The translations under genes were made by a program, and so were the position numbers. This document shows positions 36,108 through 46,469 of a stretch of DNA of 64,000 nucleotides, piece by piece. Within the stretch, counting starts at the first letter, position 1. The number at the start of each line of letters is the position of its first letter. The notes under the pieces were generated by a model that worked only from the letters and a program-made list of their open reading frames with translations, was not told the origin of the DNA and ran no database searches. Source of the DNA: Macrotrachela quadricornifera (taxonomy: Eukaryota > Rotifera > Eurotatoria > Philodinida > Philodinidae); NCBI GenBank assembly GCA_022393335.1, contig JAJEKB010020060.1:1-64000 (forward strand), in the 5' to 3' direction.

Positions 36108-36798
36108 TTTAGGGTATCCCAAAAATTTTCATTAGAGATCTAGGTGTAGACTTGGCATTTTTTAACGATTATTCAGTGGTAATCTCCATAATTCTTCAAG
36201 AATTATTTAACGGTGGTCTTCAGAACTCTTCGGGCTTATCTTTGAGTAGTCTCCATTAGATATGCACTAGTCCTAATTTAAGATTTAGCATCAGTATTAC
36301 TAGATATATACATGTTTATTGAATCCTCACTTTTTTTACAGGTATTCACGAGAACGAAAGGTTTAATCTATTGCCAACAATTGGATCGAGTTGCGATAAA
36401 ACTCAAGGAAAAATAGGATAGAATTTTTTTTTGCATGACAATGCCAGATTTCACACTGCAAATTCGAGACGTGAAAAACTATTGGAACTCGAATGGATTA
36501 CGATTCCACATCCACCTTATTTTCCAGACTCGATTTCCACAGATTACTACTTGTACCGTTCTCTATCTAATTATCTACGCGAGAAAATATTCGAAGACGA
36601 GAACGACCTTACATTGAACCTTGCGAACTTCTTCGACCAAAACTCTCAGGAGTTCTACCAACGAGAGATCCTTTCTCTACCAGAGCGCTAGCAAAAAGTC
36701 ATAGATAGTAATAGAGCATGTATTATTGAAAGTTAGTTGTAACCTTGAAATTAAAAATTTAAAGAAAAAACGCAAAAAATTTTTTGCCAACTCAATAT
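36108..36798 (+). mobile_element. Mariner element remnant
   Basis: The right end reads, on the other strand, TATTGAGTTGGCAAAAAATT, a typical mariner terminus. The left end near 36108 (TTTAGGGTATCCCAAAAA) is diverged. The coding remnant at 36342-36736 lies in the 3' half; the 5' half of the transposase is deleted. Confidence 0.75.
36342..36736 (+). pseudogene. Mariner transposase, C-terminal half, dead
   Basis: Mariner transposases cut and paste their element using a D,D34D catalytic triad. This frame reads FTRTKGLIYCQQLDRVAIKL, a TAG, then FLHDNARFHTA with the second Asp, HPPYFPDSISTDYYLYRSL with the third Asp, FYQREILSLPER, a TAG at 36689 where these proteins normally have Trp, and QKVIDSNRA to a final stop at 36734. 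The first Asp and the N-terminal DNA-binding half are absent. Spacing and motifs match the mariner group strongly. Confidence 0.85.
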
Positions 36799-37312
36799 TA
36801 GGACAAAGATCAGGTTTTAACAAGATGACTAAGCAAAATCAATAACTGATTTTATTTTGAGAAGGGGATTTAAGATCATTATTACATAATATTGATATCA
36901 ATGAAATTCGAATATAAAATCAGTTCGAAATAATATTTGAAATTTTTCACTTTTCGATTAAAACGTATCTCGACATGATTTTATTTGTAACTATGATTTT
37001 CAAACTACGAAAGTGTTTCGAATCAAAATATAATTTGATGGACATTGAGACAAAATAAATATTGTGAAAAGAAGAAAAAAACGAAATAATTATTTTTTTC
37101 TTTAATAAAAAATATTAACATTGATGTCTGTCAATTAAACCATACAATAATTTATTCATTAACATAGACATTTCATTTATCTTTATGATCAATTTCAGAC
37201 AGAATGAAAGAAGAGAAAATATACATATATTTTTCTCAATTTTTCGGTTGAATTCTCATATAAAGTAAGATACATTAATTAACATGTTTGTTCAAATTGT
37301 TATTATAAATAA
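36799..37312. other. Upstream region of the ADP-ribosyltransferase gene
   Basis: AT-rich with no recognisable element. I see no TATA or initiator that I would defend. Confidence 0.3.
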
Positions 37313-40300
37313 ATGAATATAGATAAAACTGTAAGACATCGTTTTGTCGATACTGTAGTTCCAAATCTTCCTACTATTATTATTGAATGTTCTCATCAAC
37401 CTTATTTTATAATAGAATATGCAACTGAACCTCTTGTTTCATTGGAAGAAGCATGTCGTCCATTGGAAATATTAATTAATAATTTATCAACATATGTTTC
37501 TCGAGCTAAAGATAAAAGTCGTTATCCTGCTAATAATTTATCTGAAGATGAATCTGCATCAATTTGTCTATATACAATGGAATGGAGTCCATCAAAAAAA
37601 AGTCTTTATGCTATACTTAATCAAACACTTCGTGATCCAAATAGATCAAAATCAACAATGAAACCATGGTTTAAATATTTAAAATTATTTTTAACAGCAC
37701 TTGCTAGATTACCTTCATTATCAAATTTTAATCAACCGCAATTTGTTTATCGTGGATTAAAAATGAGTATTGATAAGGAACTTTATAGAAAAGGTTCTTT
37801 TATTACATGGTGGTCATTTACTTCATATACTAAATCTCTTTCTTTACTTCAATCAGAAGCATTTTTGGGTAAAACAGGTGATAGAACAATATTCAATATT
37901 GAAACAATTAAAGGAAGAAATATATCATTACATTTAAATTTTGGTCATGAAGATGAAGTTATATTAATTCCTGGAACTTATATGGAAGTTATATCAATAG
38001 TTAATCCAGCACCTCAACTTGATATAATTCATTTGAAAGAGAGACAATCTCCTATATGTCTTATCGATCCTCCATTTCAAGGTATATAGAACAGATTATT
38101 ACATTTTCTATATTGATTTTATTGTTTAGGTGCATTTGAAATCATTGAAGATAATACTATCGAAAAACCTATGTAAGTAAATTTTGTTTTAAATAAATAT
38201 TATTCAAATATTTAATTATAAGAACGACAAGATCATGGTATAAAAAGAAACGATTTATTTTTTCAATATGTTTTATTATTATAATACCTATTATTCTTAT
38301 ATCAGTTTTACTTACTCAACGACAAAAAAACACATCAATCTCAGGTAATAAATATTATTTTTCTCATATGAAACTCATGAAAGACTCGTATTTTTCTCGA
38401 AAGCAAAAAGTATTGCTAGAGTTCTTAGTCATTTCGCCGTCGAGGCCGACCACACTATCGATGACTAATCACATATAAAAGTATTCAGAAGGTAGGAAGC
38501 AGTAAACTATGCCATGAAAACGAGAAGATCAGAACTATTTTCAAGGCGAGTATGATCAAGCGACTAATTCTTTATCAAGTGAAAATTTATAATATTTCAG
38601 AATTTTCTAACAAAAATCATTGTTTATGATAGAATTTCAAGTAAAAAAAACAGATGATTTATTCAACTTACTGTTGAAGTTCATGTTTTCGAACGATATA
38701 TCAACAATAATTGCCGATTATTATTATAAAAAGTTCATTCCCTGAATCCTATTTCCACTTCGAATATCTCTGAAAGATATTTTTGAAAATGATCCTGTGA
38801 AATACTTTGTATATTCAAAAAAACACCGCACTTCGCGGATGCTGGATAACAATATAATTTATGTTTAAAAATAAAAGAGAAAAAGCTTGTCAGTACAAAT
38901 CCTTTGGAACAAATATGTGGAAGTTTTCTAGGAGATGTGTGAATGGAAATCAGATATGTCCATCGCGGTTGAGAATCTACCGCTGTAGCGATGGTATTTT
39001 TAAAAATCTTTGAATTTTCAATACTGTGATCGGTTTAAACTAGAGTTGCTCCTGTCAATCGATCATATTCACCAAGTCTTATCGTGCAGCACACATCAAT
39101 ATCGAGATTATGTGGAAATTCTTTAATTTTTGAAATTTCTTTTATAAAAAAGCTGCCACCACTGCCATTGCGGCAGCGGCGCGATGAACATCTCTGATGG
39201 AAATTTTTCATAACTGATAGATACATGCTTCATCCGAATAATGGCAGAAAAAACACTTGTCGAAATCTGATTGGTCAAGAAAATTGACCAATAGGAGAAG
39301 GACTATACGTGAGACTTGACATAATATATATATATATATAGGTTATTTTTTGAATAGTATAAAATGATTAGATCAATCTTCAATGACAACAGTAGCACAT
39401 TCTTCGCAAAGTAAAAATGATTAAATTCTAATAAATATTTTCTATGAATGATTTTTTCAGTATATGGAAATAATACAGCTGTTTGTCATTTTTTTGGTGA
39501 TCCACATTTATTTACATATCCTTTGACTCCATACGATTTAAGATCATAATATTGGTGTCAAGAATATGGAGAACAATTAATTTTAAAAAATCATTATATT
39601 ACCTTTAAAGTTAATGTTATACAAGTATATTGGTATATTAAACAGGTTGAGTAAAATAATAATTTTCGAGATTTTATTCATTGTTTTATCGTAGTTTTTA
39701 GTTTGAAATATCATTCTATTCATATTCAGGAGAATTTCTTTGTACATTAACTGATAAATATAAACTATGTGATAATTCCAGTAAGTTTTATTTATTATAT
39801 ATTAAATATGATTAAATATATCTTTTATTTAGATATAACTGTATTTGAAATAAATAATGATAAATGGATTGATATTATATATAAATATATTGGAATAAGA
39901 ATACAAATACGATTACAACCAATTGTAGATTGTTACAAATATTTTCAACTGAAAATTATTTTTTGTTTTTTTTTTAGACATTATTTATTGATATAAGTAT
40001 CTATTTGAATTTCAATTTAATATATGTATCTCAAGGTTTATGTATAAATCCGAGTGAATATTGTCAAATTGAATCAATAGGAATAAATACTCGACAAATC
40101 CAAAGAGTTAACGATATTCAAATGAAGATTGATTATAATCCAATACAATTATGTTATTTATATTTAAATGGAGCTATTAATATAACTAGAGTATTAAATA
40201 TAACTTATCAAACCGAAATGATTTCAAATCTTAATATTTATTGTTTACATGATTTCATAATGACAAATTATTCAACAGTATGTTAACAATTTTAATATTT

Positions 40301-42128
40301 ACTTTTCGGATAATAGTCGAAAGATATATAATCATTTATTTTTCTCATGTTTTTATTGCATAAAATTGTCTAAAACTTTCGGATATTTCTGTTATCTTGT
40401 ACAGAATACATAAGAAAATTTCAATACAATTTGACTATCATAGAATTAATACTGATAGAAATTTTCGACCGACCGGTTCGATCTATGCTAATTATTAAAT
40501 ATAATTGAATTTATATTATTGTTTAAAGTGGTATATCTAGTATATATGTATTGTTAGCAGAAGTTACAAACTTATTGAATCTAACAGATGAACAATATGA
40601 AATATTTGTCAATAAAAGTGTTGCAGTAGTTAATGAAGTTTTACAAAATATTTATTATGAAATAACATTAGGTAAGAAATTTTTTATTGGTTGATGCTAT
40701 GTGTTACTGTCATTATATTTAAATAAAGACATACATTCTATATTTATCAAAATTGAAAATTCTTAAATTTTTCTGTTTTCTAAAATCCAATCTTTAGAAT
40801 CAAAACAAACGAACTCAATCAATTATATATCAACATTTTTTTTTCAAAGTTTTTCATTTTAATAAATTGTATTTATAGGAACAAATTATACGACAGTTAA
40901 CTCGATAACAGTACTTTCAACATCATCAAATCCAATGGTAATAATTACGACGGGAGAAACAACTTCATCAACCAGTCTGAGTTCTGGTAAATATCATATT
41001 TGATTGACAGATAAGTATTCCCTTTAATCGACAAATCAGATATGAGGAAAAGGCACTAATTACTCAATTTTAATATATTTGATTGACAGAAAATGTTTTG
41101 TTTTCTCTCATCAGTTGATTGTCTACTTTGATAATTTTGAACACAAAATTGTTCTGTTAGATACAAATTTATTTCGTCCAAAAAATATTGTAGAGGTTCT
41201 ATCTATGTAAAGTATTCGTATTTTCATTATTTTAGTTCTTCCACTAATTCCTCCAAATGCCAGATAGGCAAGTGAAGGTGTTATTGTCGCGGGAGGAAAT
41301 AGCCGAGGTAATGCATCAAACCAACTCTACTATCCTTCTGGCTTATATGTGGATGATGATCAAACAATCTATATTGCTGATCGGCTGAATGATCGTATTA
41401 TGTCATGGAAGGCTAATGCAACAGTTGGTCAAGTAGTGGCCAGTGGAAATGGACGAGGAAATCAAGCAAATCAGTTGAACGAAATAACAGATGTCTATGT
41501 CGACAAAGAAACAAACAATCTTATTATTTGTGATTGGGGAAATCGACGAATTGTACAATGGTCTCGTCAATATGGTATGAATGATGGAAAAACGATTATC
41601 TCGGATATCGATTGTTATGGAGTGACTATGGATAATCAGAGATTTTTATACGTCTCTGATATTGTCAAAAATCAAACCATACGATATAAAATAGGAAATA
41701 AAAATGGAACAATAGTTGGAGCTAATTTTAGTTATCCCAGTACTCTTTTTGTCGATCAAGATTATTCTCTCTATGTAATGGACACAAATAATGATCGTGT
41801 GATAAAGTATATCAAGGATGAAAAAGATGGCATTGTTGTGGCTGGTGGTCATGGTACAAGAAATGCTCTTACACAACTAAGACATCCGTTTGGCGTATAT
41901 GTCGATCAGCTAGGCACAGTCTATGTCTCGGATTCTTGGAATAATCGAACAATGCGTTGGACAAAAGGATCGACAGAGGAAACTATTATGATTAATGGAA
42001 ACAATAGTGTACCGATAAAAGATCGATTAGCATATCCAAGAAGTTTGTCATTCGATCAATATGGAAACTGCTATTTAGTCGATTTGAACAATGATCGAGA
42101 CCTACGATACGATATCATTAAGAATTGA
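37313..42128 (+). pseudogene. ADP-ribosyltransferase / TM / VWD-like / NHL fusion gene with two stops
   Basis: Exons: 37313-38081, 38130-38172, 38223-38344, 39461-39645, 39702-39780, 39833-39924, 39978-40277, 40529-40671, 40879-40986, 41236-42128. Exon 1 encodes an R-S-E type mono-ADP-ribosyltransferase: R147 in FVYRGLK, SFTS at 168-171, and E213-x-E215 in HEDEVILIPG, the arginine-specific form. Exon 3 supplies one membrane helix (FIFSICFIIIIPIILISVLL). Exon 4 has CHFFGDPHLFTYP, the GDPH signature of VWD domains. Exon 9 is Ser/Thr-rich. Exon 10 holds about six NHL-type blades (GLYVDDDQTIYIADRLNDRI and repeats). With no signal peptide, the enzyme would face the cytosol and the NHL domain the outside. 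In-frame TAA at 39547 and TAG at 41265 interrupt it, and junction 40277/40529 is out of phase; a further exon near 40405-40480 is possible. Two adjacent genes is the alternative, but the first three junctions are in phase. Confidence 0.7.
38345..39460. other. Enlarged intron with dispersed repeat
   Basis: At 1.1 kb this is over twenty times the normal intron length here. It holds AGCTTGTCAG ... CCTTTGGAAC ... ATGTGGAA (38882-38925), shared with 4862-4905, a GGCAGCGGCG GC-rich patch near 39170, and a (TA)n run at 39328-39342. No coding. Confidence 0.5.
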
Positions 42129-42398
42129 TTTCACCTATTATATTATATGTCGAATAATCGAGTTAATTAAATGATTATTCTATGTTTGCTTTGTTAACTA
42201 TCATTATTTTGAATAGTTTTATTGTGCATATGAAAAACATTTTTGAATTTATAAGCATTTTTTATGGTTTTTCAAAATTTATATTTATCTGATTGTAACG
42301 TTGCTCTTGCTCTTTTCAATTTTTTTCTATGTTTTGATTCTTACTTATTATTTGATTATAAATTTGTTTTAAAAAGTATATTTTGTGAATATCATAAT

Positions 42399-43012
42399 AA
42401 CGAGTGGTCCATAAATAATGACGGTCTCCATATTTTGACTATAACTGTTTTTTCGTTTTGGTCTATAGAGCTGATTCTTTTTCCAAAAGATGCGCCGTCA
42501 AATTCTCTACAAAACCATAATCAAACACTTCTATAATAAATTAAAGAACAAAACTAAACGAAGATTATCCAACACATGAAAAGTATACTCAACTTTCAAA
42601 GCTAGGAGATGTCTTATGAAAGGTTAGTGTTTATGTCTCTTTTTTATAGTCAAGGTCGTTTGTGTTAAAAGCAAATCATACCATAAGATACAGCGTGAAA
42701 AGCACTTCACGCTACACCTTATGACGTAATTTGCTTTTAAAATAAGCGTATTAAATGCAAAAAAAAGAGATACAAACACCAATCATTCGCTATGAAACAT
42801 TCGTTAAATTTGAAAGTTGGCTACTTTTTATTTCTTGGATAATCTTCGTTTAGTTTTTTTTCTTTAATTTATTATAGAAGTATGTTTGATTATGATTTTG
42901 TAGAGAATTTGACGGCACATCTTTTGGCAAAAGAATCAGCTCTATAAATCAAAAAGAAAAAAAAAGTTATAGTCAAAATATAGAGACTGTCATTATTTAT
43001 GGACCACTCGTT
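42399..43012. mobile_element. Foldback element with CGAGTGGTCC ends
   Basis: AACGAGTGGTCCATAAATAA at the left and its reverse complement at the right frame about 614 bp of near-palindrome centred on AGCGTGAAAAGCACTTCACGCT at about 42690-42711. The word AAAAGATGCGCC links it to the element in NOX5 intron 3. The target duplication was not resolved. Confidence 0.75.
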
Positions 43013-43304
43013 GCATTATTTATTCGAACGATAAACATCATATCTGTTATCTATATGTGCATGTATGTGGTGATTGCTTTCATTTCATATGTATAGTTTT
43101 CTTCTGAAGAAATCATTGAAGCATATCGAACATTCATACAACAAGCTATTTTTCTTTCTTCATTTTGTATCCATATGTTGTATGTGTGCGATTTTTTGTT
43201 TCATTCTGCTTTCAATAGTGTAACATAAATTGCAATTTACGCATATAGTCATACATTTTTATGCTACATCACAGAGTATATTGTGCATCAATCATACAAT
43301 TGCA
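43013..43304. other. Upstream region of the small Cys-rich gene
   Basis: Nothing specific is recognised in these ~290 bases. Confidence 0.3.
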
Positions 43305-45473
43305 ATGGCCTTCAGTCTTTCTACCTACTCTTTCCTACGCTATCTCTTGTTACTTATTACAAGTGCTGACGAAAATATTATCATAATAGCTCTAATCAAG
43401 ATAAATAAAAAGTGATTGCAAAAACACATTATTTTCATTTTCTAAATCGAAGATACACTGATGGCTAGCAAACAAGAAAAAGGTATATATATGTATTGGT
43501 TTATCCTCATATTCTTGTAAAATATTGAACATATATATAGATGTTACGACGTCAAATACGTCAGATGAAACGTGTGCAAAACAAGTTTGTCCCAAAGCTG
43601 GTTGTGACTGCTCTTTTTTAATTCGTTTTTCATGCAATATCGATCTATGTAACAGGACTAAAGTTTTTTTTACAAAGTCTACGATATAATTAAAGAATGC
43701 ATTTGTGGCGATGTAGACTTTTCAGTTCTAACGTCCTAGTCATTCTTAATGAATAACAACATACTTAAAACAGAGTCATTTTGCGAATCTTCCAATTCAT
43801 TTACCGTGTAATCCTATATTATATGAATGTCTCAGTCAATCCATTTGTGTGAATAGAGTAAGTACATTTTGAATGGTAAACATCTTGAAAAGTATTTGTT
43901 TATCGTGTGATTGTCAACAATATGATCATGTCTCGATCTTTACGTCGAAGTAAGTAAAATAGTTGAAGATGTTCTTTATGAGATTTATATATTTGTTATG
44001 TAAAAGTCAATCGTGTTCTCATCTTAAGACTTTGACTTTAAAGTAAGCAAAATATTTGAAAAGACTCTTTTTCATGTGATTTATTTATTGGTCATATAAT
44101 CGTCATCCACCTCATTATCTTCTAAACTTTTGCTTCAGCTTGAGTAAAATACTTAAACAGGATCTTTATGGAATTTATTTATTTGTTATGCAATTATCGA
44201 TCATATCACTATAGTTAGATCTTTTTTTAAAGTTAGTAAAATAGATGAAAAGAGTCATACTGACAATTGTTCGTTTGACATGTAATCGTCGATAATGCTA
44301 TCATCTTGAGACCTTTCCTTTGCAGAAAGAAAAAGACTTGGAAAGAGGTATAGTGAGATTTATTCATTTGTTCTGCAACTGTCGGTCATATTAACATGGT
44401 AAAACCTTGGCTTCGAAATTAGTGATACAATGAAACAGAGTCGTGGTATGAACTATTCATTTGTCATTTGATCATTGATCTTATCATCAATCCTAAATGA
44501 TTGTGTTTTTCTGATTAGCTTGACAAATAAAACAATGGATGTTTAAAATGTGGTGCTTCTGATTATTTATTAGTTGTGTGATTATTGGTCGTGTCACTAT
44601 CTTCAAATATTTGCTTTGAAATGAGGAAAATAGTTGAACAGAGTGTTTATGAGAATTATGCATTTGTCATATAACGATTGATCATATCACTATTTTCAAA
44701 TTGTTACTTCTAACAGAACAAAATAGTTGAAAATAGTCTTCATGAAAATTATACATGTGTTAAGTTATTGTCGATCAAATTATTATCTTCGAACATTTGC
44801 TTCGTAAAAAGCAAAATAGTGTGAATAGAATCTTACTTAAAATTATTCATTTTTCATGTAATTGTTGACTATGTTACAATCTTCAAATCTTTGCTTCGAC
44901 GAGAAAAAATTAGTTAAATATAATCTTTTTACTATATAATCGTTTGCCATGTAATCATCGATCATGTTATCATCCTTTAGAACTTTTCTTCAAAGTGAAA
45001 AAAATAATTGACAAAGATCATGCTGAGAATCAATCATTAGTCATATAATCGTAGATCATCTTACTATTTTTAGATTGTTCTTAGAATGAATCAAAATAAC
45101 TGAACAGAGTCGTGGTGCAAATTAATTATTTATTTTGTGATTGTTGATTAATTCATCATGTTTAGACTTTTGTTTTGAATAAGACAAAAGAACAGAATAA
45201 GATCTTCTTTATAATTTTTTATGTGTCACGTGATTATCGACTATATGATCATCTTTGATATTTTGGTTCAAAATAAGGAGAATAGTAAAACAGAATCATT
45301 GTGTGAATTATGCATTTGTAATGTCATGATCGATCATATCACCATCTTCAAAATTTTGCTTCGATGTAAGCAAAATAGTTGAGCAAAATCTTGAGTGTGG
45401 TAAATGCGGACATCATGATCGTTTAGTATTAGTACGATCATCAAGTTTAACTGAATGTTATTTTTTCTTTTAG
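43305..45473 (+). CDS. Small secreted cysteine-rich protein
   Basis: Five exons give an exact 372-base frame (123 residues): 43305-43362, 43453-43482, 43541-43662, 43774-43857 and 45396-45473, all GT-AG with matching phases. The first 19 residues (MAFSLSTYSFLRYLLLLIT) are a clear signal peptide. After a short polar stretch come twelve cysteines: CAKQVCPKAGCDC, SCNIDLCNRT, LPCNPILYECLSQSICVNR and, after the long intron, CGKCGHHDRLVLV ending ECYFFF. I do not recognise the family. A disulphide-stabilised secreted peptide is the natural reading, and no function should be assumed. Introns 1-3 are 58-111 bases; intron 4 is a 1.5-kb satellite. The last exon depends on an acceptor that lies at the edge of the satellite and is the weakest part. 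Confidence 0.55.
43862..45390. repeat. Satellite array, ~95-105-bp unit, about 15 copies
   Basis: Every unit has a GTAAGCAAAATAGTTGAA-type word, then TTATTCATTTGT, then a TGTAATCGTCGATCAT-type word. Marker spacing near the start is about 93, 102 and 93 bp. The copies have diverged considerably. The array fills the fourth intron of the small Cys-rich gene. Donor-like GTAAG words recur inside the units. Confidence 0.85.
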
Positions 45474-46130
45474 AGATGGTACAATAACAGAATATAAAGA
45501 TGGTATGAATTATGCAATGATCTTGTCGTTGCCATCACTTATTTATGAAACAGACATATTACATTTCTTATAAACGAATTTCTGGAACAAGTTTATTGTT
45601 GTACCGCCTGTTGGCCTCGTAATAATTCATTTAATATTTAAACCTCTCTATTAGATTTAAAAGCAGATTGATGCTTGAAAATTATGATATAATCTAACAA
45701 ATTCTTTAACCTGCTAACTGAGTAAACAATCATACAGAAAATAACAAACTTATTTGTCACTTATCATAAAAGGAAAATATCATGGTACATTGTCTGACAT
45801 TTTCTATAACTACGTTTTCCACTTTTGTCATCGATAATACTTCTTTCTCTTTCTAGCGTTTCCCACTTGTTATGTCTTGTCTCTGCTTACTTTTCATTTA
45901 CAATAAACCATTTGACTTTCCGACAAGATTAAAGATAATACTATAATAAATGCGGAAACCTCGGATTTTATCCGAAAGTTAGGTGTACTACAAAAAGTGT
46001 ATGAGAGAGACGAGTCATTTAGGAATGTCTGGACATCAAAATTACTATGAGAAATTTATTCTATGAGCACAATTTCCGTTGACTGTTGCTCATCCGAAAG
46101 GATTTAAGGTCGAATACAGCTCATATTCGG
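45474..46130. other. Unassigned AT-rich sequence
   Basis: A short possible frame (DGTITEYKDGMNYAMI at 45475-45522) follows the last exon of the Cys-rich gene and might be a further exon. I see nothing else. Confidence 0.3.
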
Positions 46131-46469
46131 GCTCTCCGCCTTCATATACCCTAAGGCAACCGTTTTTTATCATGACTTGATTTTTATTGATTCCTGCTCA
46201 ACCAGCGGAGTCTCGAGACAAATGGAGTTCAGATTCCAGCTCTCCGACCTAGGAAATCTCGAAGTAACATACCTGTGACCTTAAGATAGAGCTCTATCTA
46301 TGGGTCAACGAGACCATTGACAACGTTGGAACCACTTCCTGCATAACTAGGTTTGCCATGTAGACAACTTAGCCTTCTCATTTTTTTTATATATTATATA
46401 CCATTTTGTAGCGTGTAAAATTCTCTATCGAATGGTGTATAACAAATTGGGTTTTATTCGACTCTAATA

